DNA of 21,407 nt from GCA-003244245 sp046262495 (GTDB lineage: Bacteria > Actinomycetota > Actinomycetes > Mycobacteriales > Pseudonocardiaceae), in the NCBI GenBank assembly GCA_046262495.1, contig JBHEMR010000031.1:1-21407 (forward strand), in the 5' to 3' direction. The number at the start of each line of letters is the position of its first letter. The stretch's first letter is position 1. The position numbers were made by a program, and so were the translations under genes. Below, piece after piece: positions 1 to 7,888 of the stretch. The notes beneath the pieces were generated by a model. It searched no databases, was not told the DNA's origin, and saw only the letters and a list, made by a program, of their open reading frames with translations.

Positions 1-50
1 GCGAGGGCGCGAAACGCTCCCCCGACGGCCTGCGCTCCGGGCTCAGCATG
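1..50 (-). CDS. Possible 5' end of a gene running off the left edge
   Basis: A minus-strand ATG at 48-50 opens a frame that stays open to the window edge. It encodes about 16 residues (MLSPERRPSGERFAPS). A GGGG tract lies about 8 nt upstream on the same strand and could act as a ribosome binding site. The fragment is too short to identify a family. Plus-strand frames are also open here, so this could be a chance reading frame. No function can be suggested. Confidence 0.2.
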
Positions 51-228
51 GGGCCGGCCCCTGACCCATTGGCTGCTACCCGTGCTACTGGATCTGTCAT
101 CAGCTCCACCACTTGCGCCGCGCGGCATGCCCGTCCGCCCCGACGGCCGGGCTGGGTTCGGCGAAACCTACTACCCCATTCGGCGCAAGGCTGTCGGGAG
201 GGGGTAGGTCGGTCGCGAGGAAGGTTTG
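51..228. other. Intergenic region, no gene recognised
   Basis: No coding region or tRNA was recognised here. The only structure seen is an imperfect direct repeat: TTCGGCGAAA at 157-166 and TTCGGCGCAA at 179-188, spaced 22 bp start to start, i.e. about two helical turns. It lies downstream of the MarR gene. Its role, if any, is unknown. Confidence 0.4.
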
Positions 229-720
229 CTAACAGTCTGGATCGGACTGGTTACCGACAGCAGACCTGCGCAGGTGTTGATGCACCCGCTCGAAGACCAC
301 GCTCAGCACGAGCCGTTCCTGGTCGGAGAGCAGATCGACCAGGTTGTCGCGAACGCCGCGAACGTGCGTGGGAGCTGCGCTGTGTAGCACATCCTGGTCG
401 TGGCTGGTGAGCACCGCGAACACTCCCCGCCGGTCCCCCGGGCACTCCTGCCGGCGCACCAGCCCGGCTTTCTCCATCCGACTGATCTGGTGGGAGATCC
501 GGCTTTTCGACGAGGCGACCTGGTCGGCCAGCGTGCTCATCCGGGACTGTCCGCAGGGCGCCTCAGACAGCCGGACGAGCAGCTCGTAATCGGCCAGGGT
601 CAGCTGGTGGCACTCCTGCAAGTCGCGGTTGAGCTGGGCATCGAGCACCGCTTTGCCGACCACGTACGCGCGCCACGCGCGCATCTCCTCGGCATCGAGC
701 CAGCACGGCTCCCCGTTCAC
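229..720 (-). CDS. MarR-family transcriptional regulator
   Basis: A 163-residue protein of typical MarR length, expected to act as a dimeric cytoplasmic DNA-binding protein. The winged helix-turn-helix spans roughly residues 38-110. The likely recognition helix is about 71-88 (SKSRISHQISRMEKAGLV), and the wing carries DRRGVFAVLT at 96-105. The start is a GTG 9 nt after the stop of the upstream flavoenzyme gene, so the two are almost certainly one transcript. An ATG at codon 13 is an alternative start, but its GAGGAG abuts the start codon without spacing. By analogy with other MarR proteins, it probably controls its own operon and perhaps the divergent leuS promoter. The ligand cannot be told; a hydroxy acid or related metabolite is a guess from the neighbour. 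Confidence 0.9.
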   Translation of the reverse strand: MNGEPCWLDAEEMRAWRAYVVGKAVLDAQLNRDLQECHQLTLADYELLVRLSEAPCGQSRMSTLADQVASSKSRISHQISRMEKAGLVRRQECPGDRRGVFAVLTSHDQDVLHSAAPTHVRGVRDNLVDLLSDQERLVLSVVFERVHQHLRRSAVGNQSDPDC

Positions 721-729
721 CCAGGCAGG

Positions 730-1920
730 CTAACCGACCACGTCCCGGACGACGCTGTGCGCGCCCAATTCCGCTGGACTGGCGTAGCCAGCCAACGCCA
801 TAGTGAGATCAAGATCACCAAGTAGGATGCGCAGCACGTGGGCCACCCCGCGTTGCCCGGCCAGCCCGAGCCCGTAGACCCACGGCCGCCCGAGCAACAC
901 GGCCTGCGCACCCAGCGCCAGCGCGATCAGCACGTCGGCGCCGCAGCGGATACCGGAATCCAGCAGCACCGGGGCCCGCCCGTCGACGGCGGCTACCACG
1001 TCGGGCAGGCAGTCCAGCGCCGCCCGAGCCCCATCGACCTGCCGGCCGCCGTGATTGGACACCACCAGGGCGTCGACGCCGTGATCGAGCGCGGTCCGGG
1101 CGTCCTCGGGATGGCAGATCCCCTTGATCAGCACTGGCAACCGGGTCCACTGGCGCAGCAGCGACAGATCCGACCAGCTCAGCTCCGGATTGCCGAACAG
1201 CTCCACGCAGGTGCGCACGGCCATCTGCATAGCCCGCGCCGACTCCTCGGGTGGCGCATCCAACCGGGCCCGGAACACCGGATCGGACAGGTAGTTCGCG
1301 ATACCCTTGGCCTGCAGAAACGGCATGTGCGCCAACGCTAGGTCGCGCGGACGCCAACCCAGCGACCAGGTGTCCACGGTGAGCACGATGGCCTGGTATC
1401 CGGCCGTCTCGGCGCGGCGGACCAGCGACTCGGCCAGCTGCGGATCCCGCGGCCAGTACAGCTGAAACCAGCGAGCCGCCGCCGGTGCCGCGGCGGCGAC
1501 GTCCTCCAACGTGGTCGACGCCGCGGTGGACAGCACGCTGGTCAGTCCTAGTGCGGCGGCGGCGCGAGCGACGGCGAGGTCAGCGTCGGGATGCACGAGG
1601 CCGAGCACCCCGACCGGTGCGGTGAGCACCGGAGCCGTCATCGGAGTGCCCAATATCGTGGTGGACAGATCGCGCGCACCGACGCCGCGCAGCATCCGCG
1701 GCACGATCCGCCAACGGGCGAACGCCTCCCGGTTGGCGGCTAGCGTGCGCTCAGTGGATGCTCCACCGACGACATAGCTGAACGCCTCGGCCGGCAATAC
1801 ATCCCGCGCCGCGACCTCCAGTCCGTCGGCGGTCATCGGCAGCTCCGGCCACTGCCCCGTGAGGCCACCCAGGTAGATCTCGTTCGCCAGGTCACCGAAA
1901 TGCGCCATACCGGGCACCAT
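730..1920 (-). CDS. FMN-dependent alpha-hydroxy acid oxidase, lactate 2-monooxygenase-like
   Basis: A 396-residue flavoenzyme, close to the roughly 394 residues of mycobacterial lactate 2-monooxygenase, which converts L-lactate and O2 to acetate, CO2 and water. The family signature SNHGGRQ is at 288-294, giving catalytic His290 and substrate-binding Arg293. Tyr49 (FSYVVGG), Tyr155 (WFQLYW), Lys266 (VLIKGI) and the FMN phosphate loops DSGIRCGAD and LLGRPW are all present. The segment LTVDTWSLGWRPRDL (180-194) and the N-terminal MAHFGDLANEIY resemble lactate monooxygenase more than LldD. It starts at ATG 1918-1920 with a GGGGGG tract about 9 nt upstream. Met5 would align with the usual family start but has no Shine-Dalgarno. 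It is first in an operon with the MarR gene. The exact substrate (lactate, mandelate, glycolate or other) is inferred. Confidence 0.88.
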   Translation of the reverse strand: MVPGMAHFGDLANEIYLGGLTGQWPELPMTADGLEVAARDVLPAEAFSYVVGGASTERTLAANREAFARWRIVPRMLRGVGARDLSTTILGTPMTAPVLTAPVGVLGLVHPDADLAVARAAAALGLTSVLSTAASTTLEDVAAAAPAAARWFQLYWPRDPQLAESLVRRAETAGYQAIVLTVDTWSLGWRPRDLALAHMPFLQAKGIANYLSDPVFRARLDAPPEESARAMQMAVRTCVELFGNPELSWSDLSLLRQWTRLPVLIKGICHPEDARTALDHGVDALVVSNHGGRQVDGARAALDCLPDVVAAVDGRAPVLLDSGIRCGADVLIALALGAQAVLLGRPWVYGLGLAGQRGVAHVLRILLGDLDLTMALAGYASPAELGAHSVVRDVVG

Positions 1921-2011
1921 ATACGATGACCCCCCGGCCCAGAGGTGCCGCTTTGGCGCGACTACACTAAGTGGACTGACATAAGAAAGTCAGAGGAAGC
2001 TGAGAGTACTG
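1921..2011. promoter_or_regulatory. Divergent promoter region between flavoenzyme operon and leuS
   Basis: This 91-bp gap must hold promoters for both directions. On the plus strand TACACT (1963-1968) fits a -10 element; no good -35 is seen. It overlaps a small dyad, CACT-A-AGTG (1965-1973). A second dyad, CTGAC-N8-GTCAG (1976-1980 and 1989-1993), lies at the expected transcript start and is a candidate MarR operator or 5'UTR stem. The leuS ribosome binding site is probably GAGAG (2002-2006), 5 nt before the ATG. The gap is too short for a full T-box leader. Confidence 0.5.
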
Positions 2012-4477
2012 ATGGCGACGACTGGCACACCGCAAGAATTCGATCCAAGCGCTATTGATGCGTACTGGACACAGGTGTGGGATAAAGAGCAGTCCTGGGT
2101 GGTGGACAATAAATCCGACGCAGCGAATTCGGTCTATGTCCTGGAGATGCTTCCCTACACGAGCGGTGAACCCCACGTCGGCCACCTGAAGAACTACGCC
2201 GTCGGCGACGCCATCGCGCATTTTATGCGCCGGCAGGGCAAGCGGGTGCTCCACCCGATGGGTTTTGACGCATTCGGCCTGCCCGCTGAAAATCATGCCA
2301 TCCGTACCGGCAAACATCCCCGCGTGTCAACCGATGAGTCGATCGCGTCTTTTCGTGAGCAGTTCAAGCAGTGGGGTATTTCGATCGACTGGACCCGTGA
2401 GATCAGCACGCACGAACCCAGTTATTACCGCTGGACACAGTGGATCTTTCTGCAGCTCTACCAGGCGGGGCTGGCCTACCGGAAGCGGTCCGCGGTCAAC
2501 TGGTGCCCCAAGGACGCGACGGTCCTTGCCAACGAGCAGGTTGTCGACGGCCGCTGTGAGCGCTGCGGCACGTTGGTCGAGTCCAAGAACCTGGAGCAGT
2601 GGTTTTTCAAGATCACTGACTACGCGGACCGACTGCTAGCCGATCTCGACGCTCTGGAGTGGCCTGCGCACGTCAAAACCATGCAGCGCAACTGGATTGG
2701 GCGCTCGGAGGGTGCCAGCGTCATCTTCCACTGCGCCGAGGTCGACTTCGACATCGAGGTCTTCACGACCAGACCTGACACGCTGTTCGGCGTGACGTTC
2801 TTAGCCATCTCCCCGGAGCACCCAGAGCTGCACCGCTTGATCGCCGGGACACCAGCGCAGGCGGCGATCCAGGAGTACGCCAACCAGGCCCGCCGGGAAA
2901 GTCACGCTGACCGCGGCGGCGATCACGTCAAGACTGGCGTCCTGACCGGCCGGCACGCGGTCCATCCGCTCAGCGGCGCCAAGGTGCCGATCGTGGTGGC
3001 GGACTACGTGCTGATGGAGTACGGCACCGGCGCCGTGATGGGCGTGCCGGCCCATGATGAGCGCGACTATGCAGCAGCGCAGACGCTGGGTTTCGAGATT
3101 CGCCAGGTCGTCGGGTCGGCAGCCGGATTAACTGACGAGCTGCCGTTCGTGGCCAAGGGTGTGACGACGAATTCTGGCGAGTTCGACGGGCTGGAGTCGG
3201 TGCACGCGTCCCGACGCATCGTCGCTGCGCTCGCCGAGCGCGGTGCGGGCCAGGCCTCGACCAGTTACCGCTTGCGTGACTGGCTGGTGTCCCGCCAGCG
3301 CTACTGGGGTTGCCCCATCCCGATGCTGTATTGCGAGTCGTGCGGCTTGGTGCCGGTACCCGAAGACCAATTGCCGGTGCTGCTGCCCGATGTGGAGGAC
3401 TACGCACCGAAAGGCAAGTCACCGCTGGCTGCGGCCGTCGACTGGGTCGAGACCCGCTGCCCGCAGTGTGCCGGGCCGGCCAAGCGCGAGACCGACACCA
3501 TGGACACCTTTGTCGACTCCTCCTGGTACTACCTTCGCTACTGTGACCCGCACAACACGCACGCACCCTGGAGCGAGCAGGCCGTCACCACCTGGATGCC
3601 GGTCGACCAATATATCGGCGGTATCGAGCACGCCATCTTGCACCTGCTGTACTCCCGTTTCCTGTGTAAGGCGCTGAGCGATCTCGGGTACCTGTCGACG
3701 CAGGAACCATTCCAGCGGCTGTTCACCCAAGGCATGATCACCAAAGACGGCGCCAAGATGTCGAAGTCAAAGGGCAATGTCGTCTCTCCGCGCACCATCA
3801 TCGACCAATACGGCGTCGACGCGGCCCGCTGCTACGTCCTGTTCATGGGTCCACCCGAAGCCGGCGGCGACTGGTCCGACGAGGGAGTGGAGGGTGTCTA
3901 TCGCTTTCTCCGACGGCTGTGGCGAGTAGCCGCCGACGTAGCCGGTAGCCACGATGCCGTCCTCGGCGCGGCGCTTGATCAAGCGCGTGAGGACGAGCTG
4001 CGGCGCGAAATGCACGCCACCATCAAGAAAGTCACCGAGGACATGTCTGGTGGCAGCTTCGCGTTCAACACCGCGATCGCGGCGCTGATGAAGCTGAATA
4101 ACAGCTGCATCCTGGCGGCGCAGAACGGCATCAACCGGGAGACGCTGGGCGAGGCGGTGCAGACGGTCGCCTCGCTGTTGCTGCCCTTCGCACCGCATGT
4201 GGCCAGCGAGGTATTCCACCAGTTGACCGGCAAACATGTGTGGAAGCAGCCGTGGCCGGTCGCGGATGAGGGGTGGCTGCATCACGATACGGTCGAGCTG
4301 GCCTTGCAGATCAATGCAAAAAATCGTGGCAAGCTGGTGGTTTCATCGGACGCACCGGAAGATGCCATCAGGCAGGCAGCGCTGGACAGCGACATCGTAC
4401 GTGCGGCGCAGAATGGCAGCACCATCCGCAAGGTGATCGTAGTCCCGGGCCGCCTCGTGAACGTGGTCGTCAAATAA
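2012..4477 (+). CDS. leuS: Leucyl-tRNA synthetase (short, HVGHLKNY type)
   Basis: An 821-residue class I synthetase that charges tRNA-Leu with leucine in the cytoplasm. The HIGH-type motif is HVGH (55-58) and the KMSKS loop is AKMSKSKGN (581-589). The CP1 editing domain carries TTRPDT (252-257) and HDERD with Asp352, so editing looks intact. Paired cysteines at 182/185 and at 441/444 with 483/486 suggest zinc-binding knuckles. The C-terminus ends in RKVIVVPGRLVNVVVK, the usual tRNA-binding end. From memory, mycobacterial LeuRS is about 969 residues with a different HIGH context (HVGHPLGY). This protein instead resembles shorter LeuRS of other phyla. By hand count about 64% of third positions in its first 50 codons are G or C, against about 92% in the first 50 of glfT1. 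This hints at transfer, or at a second LeuRS. Confidence 0.95.
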   Translation: MATTGTPQEFDPSAIDAYWTQVWDKEQSWVVDNKSDAANSVYVLEMLPYTSGEPHVGHLKNYAVGDAIAHFMRRQGKRVLHPMGFDAFGLPAENHAIRTGKHPRVSTDESIASFREQFKQWGISIDWTREISTHEPSYYRWTQWIFLQLYQAGLAYRKRSAVNWCPKDATVLANEQVVDGRCERCGTLVESKNLEQWFFKITDYADRLLADLDALEWPAHVKTMQRNWIGRSEGASVIFHCAEVDFDIEVFTTRPDTLFGVTFLAISPEHPELHRLIAGTPAQAAIQEYANQARRESHADRGGDHVKTGVLTGRHAVHPLSGAKVPIVVADYVLMEYGTGAVMGVPAHDERDYAAAQTLGFEIRQVVGSAAGLTDELPFVAKGVTTNSGEFDGLESVHASRRIVAALAERGAGQASTSYRLRDWLVSRQRYWGCPIPMLYCESCGLVPVPEDQLPVLLPDVEDYAPKGKSPLAAAVDWVETRCPQCAGPAKRETDTMDTFVDSSWYYLRYCDPHNTHAPWSEQAVTTWMPVDQYIGGIEHAILHLLYSRFLCKALSDLGYLSTQEPFQRLFTQGMITKDGAKMSKSKGNVVSPRTIIDQYGVDAARCYVLFMGPPEAGGDWSDEGVEGVYRFLRRLWRVAADVAGSHDAVLGAALDQAREDELRREMHATIKKVTEDMSGGSFAFNTAIAALMKLNNSCILAAQNGINRETLGEAVQTVASLLLPFAPHVASEVFHQLTGKHVWKQPWPVADEGWLHHDTVELALQINAKNRGKLVVSSDAPEDAIRQAALDSDIVRAAQNGSTIRKVIVVPGRLVNVVVK

Positions 4478-4496
4478 ACGAACCGCGCTCCGCGAC

Positions 4497-4560
4497 GTCG
4501 TGAACTCGACGTTACCGACGTTTCGTTCGCCAAAAACGTGTGTGGTGTCGAGTTCACGGC
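4497..4560 (+). terminator. Long hairpin downstream of leuS (terminator or dispersed repeat)
   Basis: A perfect 12-bp inverted repeat, CGTGAACTCGAC (4499-4510) with GTCGAGTTCACG (4547-4558), extends inward as RNA through three G-U/U-G pairs, A-U and C-G. After a 2x2 mismatch, ACGTTT (4518-4523) pairs with AAACGT (4534-4539), leaving a 10-nt loop. Two more pairs, one of them U-G, extend outward to 4497 and 4560. The wobble pairs only work in plus-strand RNA, so it probably folds in the leuS 3' region. No U-tract follows. The rest of the leuS-GNAT gap (4561-4700) shows only a small GTCTCG/CGAGAC dyad at 4593-4617. Confidence 0.6.
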
Positions 4561-4700
4561 TAAAAACTACGACCCTGGAGTGCTTGCGCTTGGTCTCGCC
4601 CGGTTGCGGACCGAGACGATCGACCGGGGGACGTCGCAACGGACTGGCACACCGACGTCGACACCCGACAGCTGCCAGCCCTGAGATCATTCCTGTTCTC

Positions 4701-5363
4701 CTAGATTTCAAACGCGCCCAGCATCTGCCGGCAGCCGTCCAGTCCATCCACCTGCAGCGTCCATTCCGGACGGACGAAGTGCTCGGGCTGGAGCACTAAT
4801 CGGATCTCGGTGGCCGCTGTGCCGCGCCTGGCGAAGGTGTTGGCGCCGTCTGTGTGGTAGCCCAGCTTCTCGCTGAGGCGCAGCGAGGCCTCGTTATCGG
4901 CGAATGCCCCAGAGCGCGCGATGGTGGCGCTGAGATGGTCGAAGGCAAGCAGCAGGACAGCGGCGCGCATCTCGGTGCCGAATCCGCGTCGCTGATGTGC
5001 GATGCCCAGCCAGGAGCCGGTGGAGACCTCCCGGGTAATGGCGAATTCCGTCCCGGACAGCTCTTGGATGCCGACGACCCGGCCGTCGTGGCGGACCAGA
5101 AAGTGGACCTTCCAGTTCGCCGCGGTCAGGTGCGCACGTGCACGCCAGAAGTACTGCACGACGCTGCGGACCAGATCGTCGGGTGCCTGGTCGGTCCAGG
5201 GAGTGACGAAGGGCATCTGCTGCGGCGGATGCACGCCCCGCAGCGCCAGCGCCGCCAGCTCGTAAAGGCCCGCATCGTCGTCGGGGCGCAGCGTCAGACG
5301 GGGAGTGCGCAGCACCAGATGCCGCAACGGCCAGGGCTCATTCTGGGTCCGGCATAGCCGCAA
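4701..5363 (-). CDS. GNAT-family N-acetyltransferase (RimJ/RimL-like)
   Basis: A 220-residue protein with the GNAT fold, expected to move an acetyl group from acetyl-CoA to an amine; the substrate is unknown. The N-terminus LVLRTPRLTLRP (about 16-27) is the typical first strand of RimJ/RimL-type members. Motif A with the acetyl-CoA pyrophosphate loop is QRRGFGTEM (124-132). The conserved Asn is in NEASLRLSEKLGYHTDG (157-173). The start is uncertain: 5363 is a TTG codon without a clear Shine-Dalgarno, and in-frame TTG and GTG codons at residues 13 and 17 lie closer to the usual family start. It is convergent with leuS and divergent from the quinone oxidoreductase, with the upstream regions nearly touching. 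It is a stand-alone gene and its context does not reveal its target. Confidence 0.85.
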   Translation of the reverse strand: MRLCRTQNEPWPLRHLVLRTPRLTLRPDDDAGLYELAALALRGVHPPQQMPFVTPWTDQAPDDLVRSVVQYFWRARAHLTAANWKVHFLVRHDGRVVGIQELSGTEFAITREVSTGSWLGIAHQRRGFGTEMRAAVLLLAFDHLSATIARSGAFADNEASLRLSEKLGYHTDGANTFARRGTAATEIRLVLQPEHFVRPEWTLQVDGLDGCRQMLGAFEI

Positions 5364-5384
5364 ACGGTGCCATGTACCGGCGAC

Positions 5385-5390
5385 TACCGT
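5385..5390 (+). promoter_or_regulatory. Candidate -10 element for a leaderless quinone oxidoreductase mRNA
   Basis: TACCGT fits the TANNNT actinobacterial -10 and lies 8 nt before the family-typical ATG at 5399. No Shine-Dalgarno is present, so transcription may start at or next to the ATG. No -35 is recognised. Confidence 0.4.
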
Positions 5391-5398
5391 CAGACACC

Positions 5399-6373
5399 AT
5401 GCGAGCGATCACGATCACCGAGTTCGGCGACCCGGCAGTGCTCCGGCTCACCGAGCAGCCCGACCCCAGCCCGGGACCTGGCGAGGTACTGATCGATATC
5501 GCCGCGACCTCAGTCAACCGAGCTGACCTGATGCAACGGCAGGGCCGGTATCCCCCGCCGCGCGGGGCCAGCGAGATCCTCGGGCTGGAGTGCGCCGGCA
5601 CGGTCGCCGAACTCGGCGACGGGGTCTCCGGGTTCGCGGTGGGCGACGAGGTGTGCGCGCTGCTGGCCGGTGGCGGCTACGCCGAGCGGGTCGCCGCGCC
5701 CGCTGGGCAGGTGATGCCGCTGCCGCCCGGGATCAATCTGGTTACCGCGGGCGGCGTGCCCGAGGTGGCCTGCACGGTGTGGTCGACGGTGATGCGCTAC
5801 GCCGGGCTCGCCGCTGGGGAACTGCTGCTGGTGCACGGCGGATCAGGGGGCATCGGGACACACGCGATCCAGGTCGGTCGGGCGCTGGGCGCCCAGGTCG
5901 CGACCACCGCGTCGGCGGAGCGGTTGGCGCGCTGCGCGGATCTGGGCGCCCAGATTTTGATCGACTACCGGGAGCAGGACTTCGCCGAACAGCTCGCCGG
6001 ACGCGCCGACGTCATCCTCGACAACATGGGCGCCAAGTACTTATCGCGCAACCTCGCGGCGCTCGCCCCGGACGGCCGGCTGGTGGTGATCGGTCTGCAG
6101 GGCGGCGCCAGCGCCGAGCTGAACCTCGGCGCACTGCTGCCCAAGCGGGCCAGCGTCGCGGCCATCGGGTTGCGCGGGCGGCCGGTGGCCGGTCCGCACG
6201 GAAAAGCCGCCCTGTGCGCCGACGTCGTCGCCCGATTGTGGCCGATGTTCGGCGACGGTCGGATCAAGCCCGTGGTGCACGCGACGGTCCCCTTGGCGGA
6301 CGCCGCGCTGGCCCATCAGATGCTCGAAGCCGGCGGCGTCGTCGGCAAGATCCTGTTGACTACCCACAGCTGA
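5399..6373 (+). CDS. NAD(P)H quinone oxidoreductase, PIG3-like zinc-less MDR family
   Basis: A 324-residue medium-chain dehydrogenase/reductase without the structural-zinc cysteine cluster, matching quinone oxidoreductases of the PIG3 type. These reduce quinones with NADPH. The GroES-like domain carries NRADLMQRQGRYPPP (40-54) and ILGLECAGTVAELGDG (60-75), close to the PIG3 signature. The Rossmann domain has the nucleotide loop VHGGSGGIGTHAIQ (145-158). The ATG at 5399 is preferred over one at 5372 because MRAITITEFGDPAVL is the usual family N-terminus. The upstream ATG would add nine unrelated residues. It lies 44 bp before bpa in the same direction, an arrangement like Rv3777 and Rv3780 in M. 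tuberculosis. The physiological substrate is not known. Confidence 0.9.
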   Translation: MRAITITEFGDPAVLRLTEQPDPSPGPGEVLIDIAATSVNRADLMQRQGRYPPPRGASEILGLECAGTVAELGDGVSGFAVGDEVCALLAGGGYAERVAAPAGQVMPLPPGINLVTAGGVPEVACTVWSTVMRYAGLAAGELLLVHGGSGGIGTHAIQVGRALGAQVATTASAERLARCADLGAQILIDYREQDFAEQLAGRADVILDNMGAKYLSRNLAALAPDGRLVVIGLQGGASAELNLGALLPKRASVAAIGLRGRPVAGPHGKAALCADVVARLWPMFGDGRIKPVVHATVPLADAALAHQMLEAGGVVGKILLTTHS

Positions 6374-6417
6374 GGGCCGCGAGAGCCGACCCGGCAGGAT
6401 TGGGGGACAATGAGGTC

Positions 6418-6954
6418 ATGAGCGAACCGCACGAGCAGCAGGTCATCGTGATCGGGCCAGACGGTCAACCGGTGGCCGCCGGCACCGTCGAGGACCACCG
6501 CGGCGGGGCGGACGTCTCCGACATGGTGGAGCAACCCGCCAAGGTGATGCGGATCGGCAGCATGATCAAGCAGCTGCTGGAAGAGGTGCGCGCCGCGCCG
6601 CTGGACGACGCCAGCCGCAACCGGCTCCGCGAGATTCACCAGTCCTCGATCCGTGAGCTCGAACAAGGCTTGGCTCCCGAGCTGCGTGACGAGCTTGAGC
6701 GGCTGTCCCTGCCCTTCAGCGAGGACTCCACACCCAGTGACGCCGAACTGCGGGTCGCGCACGCCCAGCTCGTCGGCTGGCTGGAGGGTTTGTTCCACGG
6801 CATCCAGACCACCCTGTTCGCCCAGCAGATGGCGGCCCGGATGCAGCTGGAGCAGATGCGTCGCGGTCTACCCCCCGGCACGGTCCCACCCGGCATGCAG
6901 CCCGGAATACCGCAGGCCGAACCCGGAGCCCGCGGCACCGGCCAATACCTCTGA
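6418..6954 (+). CDS. bpa: Bacterial proteasome activator Bpa (DUF2587)
   Basis: A 178-residue protein recognised as Bpa/PafE, the ATP-independent ring-shaped activator of the 20S proteasome. In mycobacteria it delivers unfolded proteins such as HspR for degradation. The helical core runs about 35-150, including MIKQLLEEVRAAPLDD (49-64) and LVGWLEGLFHGIQTTLFAQQ (118-137). The extreme C-terminus is GQYL, the tail that docks into proteasome alpha-ring pockets and opens the gate. A Pro/Gly-rich linker (151-172) precedes it. The start at 6418 gives the usual length. GGGGGA lies about 10 nt upstream, while GACAAT (6406-6411) sits 6 nt before the ATG as a possible -10, so it may instead be leaderless. 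A long open frame continues upstream but is a shadow of the oxidoreductase gene. The gene implies a 20S proteasome in the host. Its position before the galactan export operon matches Rv3780. Confidence 0.93.
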   Translation: MSEPHEQQVIVIGPDGQPVAAGTVEDHRGGADVSDMVEQPAKVMRIGSMIKQLLEEVRAAPLDDASRNRLREIHQSSIRELEQGLAPELRDELERLSLPFSEDSTPSDAELRVAHAQLVGWLEGLFHGIQTTLFAQQMAARMQLEQMRRGLPPGTVPPGMQPGIPQAEPGARGTGQYL

Positions 6955-6990
6955 CGCACCCGCCAGCCGGGGGGTGAGCGCCGTCCGGGG

Positions 6991-6996
6991 TACCCT
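6991..6996 (+). promoter_or_regulatory. Candidate -10 for the galactan export operon
   Basis: TACCCT lies 8 nt before the ATG of the ABC permease (7005), with no Shine-Dalgarno between them. The layout suggests a leaderless or nearly leaderless operon mRNA. No consensus -35 is seen upstream. Confidence 0.45.
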
Positions 6997-7004
6997 CGCG
7001 GACC

Positions 7005-7865
7005 ATGCAGTACACCGCAGCAGCACCGGAGATCAGCGAGGCCCGGGGGTTGTCATCCCGGAGCTGGTCGAGGGCGTTCGGTGATCTGCGGGCCGGGTGG
7101 CAGCAACGTGGGCTGTGGGGGCATCTGGGTTGGCAGGACATCAAACAGGGCTACCGGCGCTCGGTGATCGGACCGTTGTGGATCACGATCAGCCTGGGAG
7201 TCCAGGCGCTGGGCATGGGACTGCTCTATGCGACGCTGTTCGGTCAATCGATCGCCTTTTTCCTGCCCTACCTGGCCGTCGGGCTGATCGTCTGGCAGTT
7301 CATGGCGAGCTGCATCAATGAGGGCGCCGAGGTCTTCATCCGCAACGAAGGCCTGATCAAGCACCTGCCCGCGCCGCTGAGTGTGCATGTCTTCCGGCTG
7401 GTCTGGCGGCAACTGCTGTTCTTCGGGCACAACGTCCTGGTCTGGGCGGCTCTTGTGCTGATCTTCCGGACACACCTGGGTTGGGGCAGCCTGATGGCGT
7501 TCCCGGCGTTGGCGGTGATCGTGCTCAACGGCGCCTGGGTAGCGGTCCTGATCGGGATCATCGCGACCCGTTACCGCGACATACCGCCGGTGACCACCAG
7601 CGTCGTCACTTTGATGTTCTTCATGACGCCGATCGTCTGGAACTATGACGACCTGATCAGCAAGGGCGGCCCGGGAGCTCAACGGGCTCACCTGGCCGAG
7701 CTCAACCCTTTCCTGCACTTCGTCGAGATCCTGCGACGGCCGATGATCGGTGAGTCGTTCGAACTCCGGCACTGGGTGGTGACCTTGGCCATCACTGTGG
7801 TGGGGTGGGCGGCAGCGCTGTTGATCCTGCGCAATTACCGGGCCCGAGTCTCCTACTGGGTATGA
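7005..7865 (+). CDS. wzm: ABC-2 type permease of lipid-linked galactan export (Wzm)
   Basis: A 286-residue polytopic membrane protein of the ABC-2 polysaccharide export family. A cytoplasmic N-terminus leads into the family-typical WQDIKQGYRRSVIGPLWITI (43-62). About six hydrophobic segments follow, starting with ITISLGVQALGMGLLYATLF and ending with VVTLAITVVGWAAALLIL. The short periplasmic/loop region FFMTPIVWNYDD and the C-terminal NPFLHFVEILRRP are also typical of Wzm proteins. It pairs with the ATPase 23 bp downstream. In mycobacteria the homologous pair (Rv3783 with Rv3781) moves lipid-linked galactan from the cytoplasm across the plasma membrane. The adjacent glfT1 supports the same substrate here. 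Gene order is permease-ATPase-glfT1, whereas M. tuberculosis has ATPase-glfT1-permease. Confidence 0.92.
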   Translation: MQYTAAAPEISEARGLSSRSWSRAFGDLRAGWQQRGLWGHLGWQDIKQGYRRSVIGPLWITISLGVQALGMGLLYATLFGQSIAFFLPYLAVGLIVWQFMASCINEGAEVFIRNEGLIKHLPAPLSVHVFRLVWRQLLFFGHNVLVWAALVLIFRTHLGWGSLMAFPALAVIVLNGAWVAVLIGIIATRYRDIPPVTTSVVTLMFFMTPIVWNYDDLISKGGPGAQRAHLAELNPFLHFVEILRRPMIGESFELRHWVVTLAITVVGWAAALLILRNYRARVSYWV

Positions 7866-7888
7866 TCAGGACTGGGTGTTAAAAGATA

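Noticed and set aside
1921..2011. T-box riboswitch upstream of leuS
   Set aside because: The whole gap is 91 bp and must also carry the promoter. No T-box consensus or specifier stem was found.
5372..5398. Upstream ATG as the start of the quinone oxidoreductase
   Set aside because: It adds nine residues not typical of the family and has no ribosome binding site. MRAITITEFG at 5399 is the usual N-terminus.
5590..6954. A 454-codon open frame ending with bpa
   Set aside because: Its first 276 codons are an out-of-frame shadow of the quinone oxidoreductase with Arg/Gly-rich composition. Only the part from the ATG at 6418 matches a protein family.
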